Under the pieces are notes generated by a model that searched no databases, was not told where the DNA came from, and worked only from the letters and a program-made list of their open reading frames with translations. This document shows positions 1 to 8,087 of a DNA stretch of 64,000 nucleotides, piece after piece (within the stretch, counting starts at the first letter, position 1; every line of letters begins with the position of its first letter). Both the position numbers and the translations under genes were made by a program. Origin of the DNA: Schleiferilactobacillus harbinensis DSM 16991 (GTDB lineage: Bacteria > Bacillota > Bacilli > Lactobacillales > Lactobacillaceae); assembly GCF_000425885.1 (NCBI RefSeq), contig NZ_AUEH01000014.1:1-64000 (forward strand). Reading direction: 5' to 3'.

Positions 1-32
1 GTTTAATCATGATCGCATCTCACTCAACAAAA

Positions 33-69
33 ACGGCCTGACTCCGATCGAATACCGGACTCAGGCCGT
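33..69 (-). terminator. Intrinsic terminator of the amino-sugar operon
   Basis: Inverted repeat with arms 33-46 and 56-69, one internal mismatch and a loop of about 9 nt. Read on the minus strand it is followed by GTTTTTG. It lies about 95 nt past the nagA stop and would end the gntR-to-nagA transcript. A weaker T-rich stretch on the other side means it may also work in the plus direction. Confidence 0.7.
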
Positions 70-162
70 AGCGTAATTATTTTTCAAACTGTCTAACTTT
101 TTTGTTGCACTTCACTTCCTCAATCGAGGCGCGAGTCGCTCTTTTTAGTGCAGATCAAGTTG

Positions 163-1323
163 TTATTCTGCGGCGTTATACCGTTCCTGACCGTTCAGGT
201 AAGTCTCAGCTAACGACATGTCATCGTTCAACACGATGTAGTCGGCGGCGCGGCCTGGGAGGATCTGACCGCATTGGTCGGCGATGCCGCTGGACTTCGC
301 CGGGACGTAGCTGCCCATCAAGACGGCGTCTTGGGGGGTCACACAGTTCCAGTCAACGACGTTCTTGATGGCTTCATTCAGCTTCAGAATGGAACCAGCT
401 AAACTGTCGCCGTCCTTTAAGCGCGCCATGCCGTCCCTGACGTAAACGGGGAACTCGCCTAAGACATAGTCGCCATCGGGCATCATGCCGGCGCGCATGC
501 AGTCGGTGATCAGGGCGACATGTTCCGGACCCTTTTCCCGAATCAAAATATTAGCCACTTCCGGCCGAATGTGGTGGCCGTCGCAGATCAGTTCATCATC
601 GACCCGCTGCAAGAACATCGCCGCCCCGACCATGCCGGGTGCCCGGTGGTTCAACCCGCTCATACCGTTGAAGGTATGGGTGAAAACGGTGGCCCCGGCT
701 TCGACGCAGGCTTGTGCCTGTTCAAAGGTCGCGTCGCTGTGACCTAAGGCGACCACGGTGCCATCTTGGCTGACCCGGCGGGTAAATTCCACGGCGCCGT
801 CCCGTTCCGGTGCAATGGCAATCTTCTTCAGCAATCCCTTAGCGGAAGATTGCCATTTTTCGTACTTATCGTAGCTCGGATCCGTGAAGTACTTCGGATT
901 CTGGGCCCCTTTATGTTTCACCGTGAAGAACGGGCCTTCAAAGTAGATGCCTTGAATCTTGGCACCCTTCTCTTCCCCAGCGTGGTTTCCGATGGTCTCA
1001 CATACCGCGTTTAATTGGTCAAAGGATCCCGTCAGCGTCGTGGGCAGCCAGCTCGTCACCCCGGCTTTCAATAAACCTTGACTCATGTCCTGGATGCCGG
1101 CCCAGTCGTTGTCCATTACATCGTGGCCTAAAAGACCATGAATGTGAGTGTCAACCAGTCCCGGGGCGATCCATTGCCCGGCCTTTTCGACGATCTTACC
1201 GGTCGGTTTCTGGCTTTCTGGAAAATACTGGCCAAAATTACCCTCGTCGGTGACTTCCAAATAGCCGCCGTTTTCAGCGTTTGACGGTAAGAAAAACTTT
1301 GCCGCGTGAATGTAATAACTCAT
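163..1323 (-). CDS. nagA: N-acetylglucosamine/N-acetylgalactosamine-6-phosphate deacetylase
   Basis: Amidohydrolase of the NagA family, 386 residues, close to the usual length. It removes acetate from N-acetyl-hexosamine-6-phosphate in the cytoplasm. Visible motifs are the metal-binding VDTHIHG near residue 60, FEGPFF around 130, ALGHSDA near 200, THTFNGM near 220, and an LITDCMRAG segment carrying the catalytic Asp. The start has a strong GAGGAGG ribosome site 8 nt upstream. It is the last gene of a PTS operon that also carries agaS, so the physiological substrate may be GalNAc-6-P (AgaA role) rather than GlcNAc-6-P; sequence alone does not separate the two. The family is clear, the exact sugar is inference. 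Confidence 0.93.
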   Translation of the reverse strand: MSYYIHAAKFFLPSNAENGGYLEVTDEGNFGQYFPESQKPTGKIVEKAGQWIAPGLVDTHIHGLLGHDVMDNDWAGIQDMSQGLLKAGVTSWLPTTLTGSFDQLNAVCETIGNHAGEEKGAKIQGIYFEGPFFTVKHKGAQNPKYFTDPSYDKYEKWQSSAKGLLKKIAIAPERDGAVEFTRRVSQDGTVVALGHSDATFEQAQACVEAGATVFTHTFNGMSGLNHRAPGMVGAAMFLQRVDDELICDGHHIRPEVANILIREKGPEHVALITDCMRAGMMPDGDYVLGEFPVYVRDGMARLKDGDSLAGSILKLNEAIKNVVDWNCVTPQDAVLMGSYVPAKSSGIADQCGQILPGRAADYIVLNDDMSLAETYLNGQERYNAAE

Positions 1324-1383
1324 CGAATGATTCCTCCTCGAAAATGTATGTACTGCGGCGGGGCTGCCGCCGCAAATACCTAA

Positions 1384-2271
1384 TTACTTGATCACTGCCG
1401 GCCATGCGAACAGACCGACGGCGGCACCAACTAATCCAATCAGCAAGGTAATACCAATCAGCGTCAGCGGTGAACGCCCTTTCTTCAGCATCCAGTAGCA
1501 GAAGAAGACGTAAGCCACTGGCATCAAGGCCGGCATGATCTTGTCGATGATCCCGGTCTGGATGTTCATCTTCATCTTCCCGATGGCAACAACATTGTTC
1601 GTCCCAGTGAAGGCGAACTTGACATAGCTAGCAGTTAACCCGCCGACTACAGCCAATCCGATCATAGTTGCTGCACGAGAGATTTCCTGGGTCTTCTCCC
1701 GCATTGTGGCGATGGCCCGAGTCCCAGTATTGTACCCATAATCCATCAGCCAGAACAGCAGGAAAAAGTGGACTGCGTTGAACAGAATCAAGAACAGGAT
1801 AGGGCCGAAGATGTTGCCTTGTTCAGACAGCGATACGCCAATACCACCGGTGATCGGCAGCAGCGTCAACCAGAACAGGGCATCCCCGATACCGCCCAGA
1901 GGACCCATCAAGGCGACCTTGATGCCCCGGATGGTGGACCGGTTTTCCTTGTTTTCTTCCATGGCGATGATGATCCCTTGAATGAAGGTCACCAAGAAGG
2001 GGTGGGTGTTGTAGAATTGCAGGTTATCCAGTAACGAGTAGCCCAGGTCCTTCTGGTTGGTATGGATCTTCTTCAACCCAGGAATCAAGCTGTACGTCCA
2101 GCCGCCGCCCTGCATCCGTTCATAGTTGAAGGATGACTGGAGCATCAGAGAACGCCATACCATCTTGTGCAGATCCTTTTCCGTGATAACCTTGCGGACC
2201 GTGGGGTCTTGGTAGGTATCAGGAATCTGGGTCTGTTCTACATCCTTAAATGTTTTTTCTTCAGATGCCAT
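1384..2271 (-). CDS. PTS system mannose/N-acetylgalactosamine family IID component
   Basis: Membrane component IID of a mannose-family phosphotransferase system, 295 residues. It opens with the acidic stretch MASEEKTFKDVEQ, contains the family segment RSLMLQSSFNYERMQGGGW, and ends in hydrophobic helices. With IIC it forms the sugar channel. An open frame continues 65 codons upstream, but that part overlaps IIC in another frame. The ATG at 2271 has AGGAGG 8 nt upstream and matches the normal IID N-terminus, so I chose it. It overlaps the end of the IIC gene by 11 nt, which suggests coupled translation. It corresponds to AgaD/AgaE in GalNAc operons. Confidence 0.9.
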   Translation of the reverse strand: MASEEKTFKDVEQTQIPDTYQDPTVRKVITEKDLHKMVWRSLMLQSSFNYERMQGGGWTYSLIPGLKKIHTNQKDLGYSLLDNLQFYNTHPFLVTFIQGIIIAMEENKENRSTIRGIKVALMGPLGGIGDALFWLTLLPITGGIGVSLSEQGNIFGPILFLILFNAVHFFLLFWLMDYGYNTGTRAIATMREKTQEISRAATMIGLAVVGGLTASYVKFAFTGTNNVVAIGKMKMNIQTGIIDKIMPALMPVAYVFFCYWMLKKGRSPLTLIGITLLIGLVGAAVGLFAWPAVIK

Positions 2272-3082
2272 TGCTGTAATCCTCCTCATCATCGTCAGTG
2301 GTGGGCCCAGCCGGTACTGTCTGACCGCCACCGCCACCAGAACTCTTGCGGTTCTGATTAGCGAAGTAGTCGTAAGCCGCGAAGGCCGCAGCCAGCAGCG
2401 CGATCGGTAAAATCTCCATGTGCAGATACGCCGCGGCAATGAAACCAGCCACAAAGAACGGTGCATACTCGATCTTCCACATGATCTTCAGCAGCATCCC
2501 GAACCCAACGGCGGGCATAATACCGCCGGCGGCTTGGAACCCGCCGAGAATCCAGCGCGGAATTGACTTGACTACTGGCGTAATCACGTTTTGACCGAAC
2601 AATGCCGGCAGGAAGCCCATAATGAAGAACCCAACAAACAGGATTGCCGGTTCGATCCAGGCCATCCAATCCAACCGCTTCGTGTCGCCGTTCAACCCGG
2701 CCACATCCATGGCATGGGCCACAGGCGCCATCCCGGTGAACAGCAAGGTGATCAGCGCTTGCACTGCGACGGAGAACGGTACAGCCACGCCGACGGCTGT
2801 CGTGGGACTTAACCCAGACAGAATGGCGAACAGCGTCCCAATGACCCCGCCTATAACGACGTTAGGCGGTTGCGCCCCAGCCAGAGGCACCATGCCAGCC
2901 CAAACCAGTTCCAGGGTACCACCGGTAATGATCCCGGTGGTCGGCTGCCCTAAAATAATACCGATGACGGCACCGGTCACGATGGGCCGGTGAATATGCG
3001 TCAGGCCGTTGAATTGGTCGATAGCGGCGATCCCCGCCCATAAACCAACTAACAACGCCTGCCAAATTGTGACGTCATGCAT
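2261..3082 (-). CDS. PTS system mannose/N-acetylgalactosamine family IIC component
   Basis: IIC permease subunit, 273 residues, with about six to seven hydrophobic segments and the family signatures DQFNGLTHIHRPIVTG and GGTLELVWAGMVPLAGAQPP. It carries the sugar across the membrane while IIB phosphorylates it. The gene starts after GAGGAGGAAG. The C-terminal 25 residues are an unusual hydrophilic tail: a glycine run, then a DDDEED acidic run after the last helix. The tail sits where the gene overlaps IID, so part of its sequence may be constrained by the overlap. AgaW-like by context. Confidence 0.92.
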   Translation of the reverse strand: MHDVTIWQALLVGLWAGIAAIDQFNGLTHIHRPIVTGAVIGIILGQPTTGIITGGTLELVWAGMVPLAGAQPPNVVIGGVIGTLFAILSGLSPTTAVGVAVPFSVAVQALITLLFTGMAPVAHAMDVAGLNGDTKRLDWMAWIEPAILFVGFFIMGFLPALFGQNVITPVVKSIPRWILGGFQAAGGIMPAVGFGMLLKIMWKIEYAPFFVAGFIAAAYLHMEILPIALLAAAFAAYDYFANQNRKSSGGGGGQTVPAGPTTDDDEEDYSNGI

Positions 3083-3165
3083 ACTTTTCTTCCTCCTCTA
3101 TTGAGAGAGTCTGCCAGAGCCGGCCCCACTATTGAAATAATCTGGCTCCGACGTGATCATGGCAG

Positions 3166-3217
3166 CGCCGCGGCGGGGATTCCAAGAAGACTCCCCAAAC
3201 CAAGTTCCGCCGCGGCG
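3166..3217 (-). other. GC-rich intercistronic hairpin between IIB and IIC genes
   Basis: Two arms at 3166-3176 and 3207-3217 are perfect 11-bp reverse complements built around CCGCGG. They are separated by about 30 nt in the 157-nt gap between the IIB stop and IIC start. No T-run follows, so a simple terminator is unlikely. An mRNA stabiliser or processing site that sets the soluble-to-membrane subunit ratio is possible. Confidence 0.45.
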
Positions 3218-3239
3218 GTAATCACTTCACACCAGTGTT

Positions 3240-3728
3240 TTACGCCTTTGCAAGCAAATCCATCATATCCGTTTCTTTCTCGTTCGGAATGCCCTGCACG
3301 GAGAGCTCAATGCCCAGATCGTGCAGCTCCTTAAATGTTGCAATATCGTCTTCCGTAACGGAAATCGTCGGTGACAGCTGTTTCTTCCCTTCCGCAAAGT
3401 GCAAATTGCCGATGTTCAGCTTCTTAATGGGAACCCCGCCTTTGATGAGCCGCAGCGCATCTTGGGGGGTACGAACAACGAGTAAGATTTTTTGACTCGG
3501 GGCCGCATGGCCAATGACTTTGATGGTCTTGTCGATACTGAAGAAACGCATCCCCACCGTATCCGGCACCACCATCGTCATCAGGTTCTGCTGGACGTCG
3601 TCCTTCGCGACACCATCATTGGCGACGACGACCAGGTTGGCGCCGATGGTGTTGACCCAAGTCATTCCGACTTGACCATGAACCAAGCGGTTGTCGATCC
3701 GGGTTACAAGAATATTGGGTGTTGCCAT
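3240..3728 (-). CDS. PTS system mannose/N-acetylgalactosamine family IIB component
   Basis: Soluble IIB subunit, 162 residues, the family length. The phosphorylated histidine is His17 in the signature RIDNRLVHGQVGMTW. It takes phosphate from IIA and passes it to the incoming sugar. Its N-terminal half resembles the N-acetylgalactosamine subgroup (AgaV/AgaB) more than mannose IIAB proteins, because IIA is a separate protein here. The ATG follows AGGAGGTC. Its neighbour agaS supports galactosamine-type substrates. Substrate assignment is inference from context. Confidence 0.92.
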   Translation of the reverse strand: MATPNILVTRIDNRLVHGQVGMTWVNTIGANLVVVANDGVAKDDVQQNLMTMVVPDTVGMRFFSIDKTIKVIGHAAPSQKILLVVRTPQDALRLIKGGVPIKKLNIGNLHFAEGKKQLSPTISVTEDDIATFKELHDLGIELSVQGIPNEKETDMMDLLAKA

Positions 3729-3752
3729 AGAAAAGACCTCCTAGATTAAATG

Positions 3753-4928
3753 CTATGCGTGATAATCATGCAGAATAACGCCTTTGACGACCCGATTCAC
3801 CGTACCGGTGGGAGACGGTGTGTCCGGTGTATTGCCGACCTTAATGGAACTCAGCAGAGCAATCGTTTGCGCGGCCATGACGTCCGGCAGCGCTTGATAG
3901 GCTTCCGGCAGATTTGGGGTGCCCTTGGCGAAGAAGAAGTTTTCGCCGCTGAACTGGCGGCCGTGATCAGTCCCAATACCGACGATCCGCTTCGCGATAT
4001 GGTCCCCGTTGATTTCCTCCAACACATCAATATCGTAATCCCGGGTATAGGTGTTGTTGCTCAGAAAATCGAAGACCAGCGAACGGTCGTTGACGAAACT
4101 CTTGGGACCATGGCGGAAGCCCATGGATGTATCAAAGACAGTGGCGATCTTACCCGCCGTCAGCTCCAAAATCTTGAGCTGTGCTTCCCGGGTCAAACCG
4201 CCCAGACTGCCGGACCCCAAGTAGGTGATTCGGTCAAAGTCTTCGTCCACATAACTTTGCAGTTCGCTCTCCCGAGCCACGACTTCTCGGCCCATGGCCG
4301 CGATCGTCTTGACATATTGGCCTTTTTCGGCCTCGCTGCTGTGAGTATCAAAGACCAGTACGGCGGTGAGAGCCATGCAGCTGAAGCTGCCGGTCATGGC
4401 AAAACCTTGATCGTTAGCACCAGCTGGCTGGAGCAGCACCAGGTTGTTTTTCTCGCCCTCAGCCCGTTGCGCTAAATGGCCCTCCGGTGCACACGTGATC
4501 GTAATTTGATACAGCGTCTTGACCAGCTGCTCAGCTAATTCGACGGTCTTGACACTCTCCGGGGAATTTCCAGACCGGGCGAAGCTCACCAGCACAGTAG
4601 GCATATCCGCTTCGAAGTAGTCATACGGGGCAGAAACTAAATCTGTCGTGGCAATTGCTTGAAATTGGAAGTGGGCCCGATCACCGGTCCGGTTCAAATA
4701 CGGGGTGATCGTGTCGCCAACGTAAGCCGAAGTGCCAGCGCCAGTGAAAATCACCCGCACACCCGTTGGATTTTCGGCTTTGATCCGATCCAGGTACGCC
4801 TTGATTTCCGGCGTCATTGTCTCGTAATTCGACCATGCCTCTTCCCACAAATCAGGCTGCTGCTTGATTTCCTTCGTGGTAATCTGGGCACCCATCTTCG
4901 TTAATTCTGCTGTGGATTTCTCAAACAT
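3753..4928 (-). CDS. agaS: AgaS-type SIS-domain sugar-phosphate isomerase/deaminase
   Basis: Cytoplasmic protein of 391 residues with two SIS (sugar isomerase) domains. The first contains VIFTGAGTSAYVGD and FARSGNSPESVKTVELA, the second YLGSGSLGGLTREAQLK. AgaS proteins of GalNAc operons convert galactosamine-6-phosphate to tagatose-6-phosphate with loss of ammonia. The gene sits between IIA and IIB genes of the same operon, and nagA at the operon end would provide the deacetylated substrate. No tagatose-6-P kinase or aldolase is in the window, so the downstream steps must be encoded elsewhere. A GlcN-6-P deaminase role cannot be excluded. Confidence 0.9.
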   Translation of the reverse strand: MFEKSTAELTKMGAQITTKEIKQQPDLWEEAWSNYETMTPEIKAYLDRIKAENPTGVRVIFTGAGTSAYVGDTITPYLNRTGDRAHFQFQAIATTDLVSAPYDYFEADMPTVLVSFARSGNSPESVKTVELAEQLVKTLYQITITCAPEGHLAQRAEGEKNNLVLLQPAGANDQGFAMTGSFSCMALTAVLVFDTHSSEAEKGQYVKTIAAMGREVVARESELQSYVDEDFDRITYLGSGSLGGLTREAQLKILELTAGKIATVFDTSMGFRHGPKSFVNDRSLVFDFLSNNTYTRDYDIDVLEEINGDHIAKRIVGIGTDHGRQFSGENFFFAKGTPNLPEAYQALPDVMAAQTIALLSSIKVGNTPDTPSPTGTVNRVVKGVILHDYHA

Positions 4929-4955
4929 AGTCCATTAATCTCCTCTTTTAAAAAG

Positions 4956-5381
4956 CTAAATACCGTCTTCATCGTCTGCTGCCGCCTGCCGCGGCCGACT
5001 CTTATAGGCCACAACTCCGGCCTTGCCGGCTTGAAGGGCCACCGTGGTGAATTGGCCGACGGACAGCTCCCGCTGGAACAAAACTTCCATGACCATGGAC
5101 ACATTGGTACCAGCCATGACGGTCGTTTCCTTGTGCTGTGTGTGATACAAAACCGCCTGATTAAACGGTGTGCCGCCGGGAATGTCGGTAAAGAACGCGA
5201 CCCCGGACACATCGCCTAAATCCTTGACTGCTTTGGTTAAGTGTGTCTGTAATTCTTCTGCGGTCATGCCCTCGGTAAAATCAACGGCCTTCAATTTCTG
5301 TTGACTGCCGCTGAGCAGCTTGATCGTACTGACAATACCGCTGGCAAAGTGACCGTGGCCGGTAATAATAATACCAATCAA
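4956..5381 (-). CDS. PTS system mannose/fructose family IIA component
   Basis: IIA subunit with the phosphohistidine signature IGIIITGHGHFASG near the N-terminus; His9 is the likely site. The frame is open further upstream, with ATG at 5396 and 5408 and GTG at 5384. I prefer TTG at 5381: it gives the normal IIA N-terminus (M-IGIII) and has GGGGTG 7 nt upstream, for 141 residues. The C-terminus is a short basic-then-acidic tail. It is the first PTS gene after the regulator and takes phosphate from HPr. The start is uncertain by up to nine codons. Confidence 0.88.
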   Translation of the reverse strand: MIGIIITGHGHFASGIVSTIKLLSGSQQKLKAVDFTEGMTAEELQTHLTKAVKDLGDVSGVAFFTDIPGGTPFNQAVLYHTQHKETTVMAGTNVSMVMEVLFQRELSVGQFTTVALQAGKAGVVAYKSRPRQAAADDEDGI

Positions 5382-5400
5382 CACTGAACACCCCATTCTG

Positions 5401-6156
5401 TTAGTCATTGATCGCCGGGTGCCGAACGGCAATCCCGGGATTCACATGATGCACTTGATAAACGAACTGATCGCCCCGGGACACGCTTAAGGTGTATTCC
5501 ACCACCCGATCCTGGGTATCATACGTGGTACGCTGAACATTGAGTCCCGGCGAACCACTGGGCACACCCAATCGATGCGCATCCTTAGCGCTGATAATAC
5601 CAGCATAAAACGCCTCGTTTGCCCGCTGAATCGCCACATTGTAATCCGTTTGCATCAAGTGATACAACGAGTGGTTGGTCAACCGGGCAGTGGTCAGTTG
5701 GGGAAAAACTGCGGCTGGCAGGAATGTTCGTTCAACCATCATCGCCACGTCATCTGCCCAACGGATCCGTTTCAGCTTGTACACTGGTGCACCCAACGGC
5801 ACATGCATTTTTTCAACCAAAAACTTGGGTGCTTCCATTAATTTCAGATACACAATATCGGTATGGGGCACTCGCCCCATGGCCCGCATCTGATCCGAAA
5901 AACTGTACGTCGTGGTTAAGTCGGTGGGATTGGCCAACCGGTTAGCGACAAACGTACCGCGGCCGTGCTGGCGGTAAATATACCCCATCATTTCCAACTC
6001 ATCCAACGCCATCCGAACTGTGTTGCGGCTGACTTGATACTGCTTACTGAGTTCCCGCTCCGACGGCAGCCGATCATGAGGCTGCAATCCGTGGGTAATT
6101 TTCTCGCGCAAGAGATCGACGAGCTGCTCGTGCAGTGGTTGTTCATACTTAGCCAT
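5401..6156 (-). CDS. GntR/HutC-family transcriptional regulator of the amino-sugar operon
   Basis: DNA-binding regulator of 251 residues. An N-terminal winged helix (residues 8-75, with RLPSERELSKQYQVSRNTVR) is followed by a UTRA effector domain of the HutC subfamily, which usually binds a sugar phosphate. It is the first gene of the operon, so it probably controls itself and the aga/nag genes. AgaR/NagR-like, and GlcNAc-6-P or GalNAc-6-P is a plausible inducer. The start follows GAGGTG. Its stop overlaps the longest reading of the IIA frame, so the genes are co-transcribed. Confidence 0.9.
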   Translation of the reverse strand: MAKYEQPLHEQLVDLLREKITHGLQPHDRLPSERELSKQYQVSRNTVRMALDELEMMGYIYRQHGRGTFVANRLANPTDLTTTYSFSDQMRAMGRVPHTDIVYLKLMEAPKFLVEKMHVPLGAPVYKLKRIRWADDVAMMVERTFLPAAVFPQLTTARLTNHSLYHLMQTDYNVAIQRANEAFYAGIISAKDAHRLGVPSGSPGLNVQRTTYDTQDRVVEYTLSVSRGDQFVYQVHHVNPGIAVRHPAIND

Positions 6157-6180
6157 GCGCCTATCACCTCACTGGTTCAC

Positions 6181-6229
6181 TGGTACCAACCACATTGTCA
6201 TTGTAAATTTACCAGTCTGTTTTTGTCAA
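6181..6229 (-). promoter_or_regulatory. Promoter and candidate GntR operator of the amino-sugar operon
   Basis: On the minus strand TTGACA (6224-6229) and TACAAT (6200-6205) are separated by 18 nt, a near-consensus vegetative promoter. Just downstream, TGGTACCA (6181-6188) is a perfect palindrome, and ACTGGT half-sites recur both in the promoter spacer and between the palindrome and the gene. HutC-type repressors bind TGGT-n-ACCA palindromes, so this is a plausible operator for the adjacent regulator. Confidence 0.6.
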
Positions 6230-6323
6230 GTAATTAACAATAAAAGACTAATATATATGAATCCGCTGTCTAAATTTGTTCTCGGGATAAGGGCTTACAA
6301 TGTTATTAAATCGGCCTCGAACA

Positions 6324-6360
6324 CAAAAATGGCAGATGCCAATTGCTTGGTATCTGCCAT
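6324..6360 (-). terminator. Terminator after the ccpA transcript
   Basis: Stem of 13 bp (6330-6342 with 6347-6359, one G-T pair) followed on the minus strand by TTTTTG. It ends the ccpA plus small-membrane-protein transcript and separates it from the gntR promoter. Confidence 0.8.
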
Positions 6361-6390
6361 GTGAATAATCCTGACAATTCAGGCGAACAC

Positions 6391-6858
6391 TTATTTGACT
6401 GATCCCTGATCCCGGGTACTGGTACCCTTTTCGCGAATCACGGCCTGGACATCCGCCATCAGCTTCGTCAGCGGGGTGACCAGGATCCCATGGTCGGTCA
6501 GCCAGTGGGTGAAGTCAGCAAAGTCTGCTTTCGTGAGGATCACGCCCCACAACTGCTGCTGAGCCGTCAACGGTCCATAAGTGGTATTGAAATCCACCCG
6601 CGTCTTTTGGGTAAACACAAAAAATTTGCCCAAGGCAAACTTGGTTTGGCGCTGGGGGGTCTTATAAACAACCAATTCCTGGCCGGCAACCCCAATGTAC
6701 CCAGTGCCGCTGCGGCCTAGCCACGCATGGTCAAAACGGTGTTTGGCCATGTCCTGCTTGGCCCGTTTAGCCTTGAAGTGATTGCTCAAGTAAATGAACT
6801 CAAAGATCAAGAGGACGACAAAGAGAATCACCCCAATGATCACTGACCATAGCCACAT
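6391..6858 (-). CDS. Small membrane-anchored protein of unknown function
   Basis: 155 residues. A single hydrophobic segment (about residues 3-27, WLWSVIIGVILFVVLLIFEF) is followed by a basic stretch with KRAKQDMAKHRF and a soluble domain of about 110 residues. The soluble part looks like mixed alpha/beta; I do not recognise a named family. It starts 23 nt after ccpA behind AAGGGAG and shares the terminator, so it is likely co-transcribed with ccpA. No function can be assigned. Confidence 0.75.
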   Translation of the reverse strand: MWLWSVIIGVILFVVLLIFEFIYLSNHFKAKRAKQDMAKHRFDHAWLGRSGTGYIGVAGQELVVYKTPQRQTKFALGKFFVFTQKTRVDFNTTYGPLTAQQQLWGVILTKADFADFTHWLTDHGILVTPLTKLMADVQAVIREKGTSTRDQGSVK

Positions 6859-6881
6859 GGGGAAAGCTCCCTTCTACTGCC

Positions 6882-7886
6882 CTACTTCTTGGTTGAGTTG
6901 CGTTCGGCAATGGTGAACGGCAGCAGCACGGTCTTGTCCGTCACAGCTTCCTTGTTCATCATCTTGGTCAGCAAACGCATGGCCACAGCACCGATATCGT
7001 ACAGTGGTTGGGAAATGGAGCTCAATTGCGGCCGGGTGATCTCGGTCAGGAAGGTGTTGTTGCTGGTGATGATTTGGAAATCATCCGGCACTTTCACGCC
7101 GTGATCCAAGGCACCATCCAGCACACCGACGGATAACTCGTCATCAGCGACATAGGCGGCGTCGGCGCCAACGGCCTGCAACTTATCCCACAATGCGGCA
7201 CCCGCGCGGAAATTATAATCCGTTTCGAAGACCAGATTGCCATCATAGGGAATCTTGGCCTCCGCTAATGCTTCATTGTAGCCAGCCAAGCGATACTCGC
7301 CGTTGATCGGTTCATTCATCGCGGTGGAGATAAACGCAACTTTCTTCGCGCCCTTTTGCAAGAGCAGTACCACGGCATCTTTCACCGCCGTTTTGTAATC
7401 GATATTGACACTAGCGACCTGCTCGTCAGGATCAACCGAGCCGGCCAGCACGATGGGCGTCTTGGCCCGGCTGAATTCTGCCCGCACCGCGTCGGAAATG
7501 TTATGGCCCATGTAGATCAGACCATCCACCTGCTTGGCAAACAAGTTATCCAACGTGCTGACTTCTTTCTGACTGTTCTCATCAGAGTTAGCCAAAATGA
7601 TGTTGTACTTGTACATCGTCGCCACGTCATCGATCCCGCGGGCCAAGGTGGAGAAGTAAATGTTCGTGATATCGGGGATCACAACGCCGACCGTGGTGGT
7701 CTTCTTGCTCGCTAATCCACGAGCTACAGCGTTAGGCCGATAATCTAGTCTCTCGATGACCTTCAAAACCTTCTGGCGCGTGGCGGGCTTGACATTGGGG
7801 TTGCCATTGACGACCCGGGAAACAGTCGCCATGGAGACGTTAGCTTCCCGTGCGACATCATAAATTGTAATAGTCTGTTTATCCAT
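6882..7886 (-). CDS. ccpA: Catabolite control protein A
   Basis: LacI/GalR-family global carbon regulator of 334 residues. The N-terminal helix-turn-helix is TIYDVAREANVSMATVSR, then the hinge helix RPNAVARGLASKK, then a periplasmic-binding-like core. With HPr-Ser46-P it binds cre sites. The divergent pepQ neighbour is the classic Lactobacillus arrangement and separates it from ordinary sugar LacI regulators. The start is the second ATG (MDKQTI), because GAGGT lies 8 nt before it but only 2 nt before the first ATG at 7892. Two cre-like sites upstream suggest autoregulation. Confidence 0.96.
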   Translation of the reverse strand: MDKQTITIYDVAREANVSMATVSRVVNGNPNVKPATRQKVLKVIERLDYRPNAVARGLASKKTTTVGVVIPDITNIYFSTLARGIDDVATMYKYNIILANSDENSQKEVSTLDNLFAKQVDGLIYMGHNISDAVRAEFSRAKTPIVLAGSVDPDEQVASVNIDYKTAVKDAVVLLLQKGAKKVAFISTAMNEPINGEYRLAGYNEALAEAKIPYDGNLVFETDYNFRAGAALWDKLQAVGADAAYVADDELSVGVLDGALDHGVKVPDDFQIITSNNTFLTEITRPQLSSISQPLYDIGAVAMRLLTKMMNKEAVTDKTVLLPFTIAERNSTKK

Positions 7887-7904
7887 ACACATTTACCTCA
7901 CATT

Positions 7905-7920
7905 TAAGATTCGTTTTCAA
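7905..7920. promoter_or_regulatory. Candidate cre site near the ccpA start
   Basis: On the minus strand this reads TTGAAAACGAATCTTA, matching WTGNNARCGNWWWCAW at 13 of 16 positions by eye. It lies about 20 nt before the ccpA start codon, where CcpA binding could block expression. Confidence 0.4.
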
Positions 7921-7955
7921 TTCAACAGTAAAACAATACCAGACGCTGGCGGCAA

Positions 7956-7971
7956 ATGCAAGCGTTTTATT
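7956..7971. promoter_or_regulatory. Candidate cre site between ccpA and pepQ
   Basis: ATGCAAGCGTTTTATT matches the cre consensus WTGNNARCGNWWWCAW at 14 of 16 positions. It lies centrally between the divergent genes, where CcpA could act on both. A cre here is known in other lactobacilli; this specific site is inferred. Confidence 0.55.
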
Positions 7972-8048
7972 GAAATTTTCATGAAATCTCTCCGATTCAT
8001 TTACCGCTCATTTTCTGTAACCGCCCCAACCCGGCCCACCGGGCCCTA

Positions 8049-8057
8049 TGCTATACT
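8049..8057 (+). promoter_or_regulatory. Extended -10 promoter of pepQ
   Basis: TGCTATACT is an extended -10 element (TG-n-TATACT). It lies about 30 nt before the pepQ start, with no good -35 hexamer. Confidence 0.5.
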
Positions 8058-8087
8058 GGCATTAACCTAATAAAGGAAGTGTCGGGT

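Noticed and set aside
3750-4475. 241-codon plus-strand frame
   Set aside because: Lies entirely antisense to agaS, has no ribosome site and no recognisable protein features; the minus-strand gene is certain.
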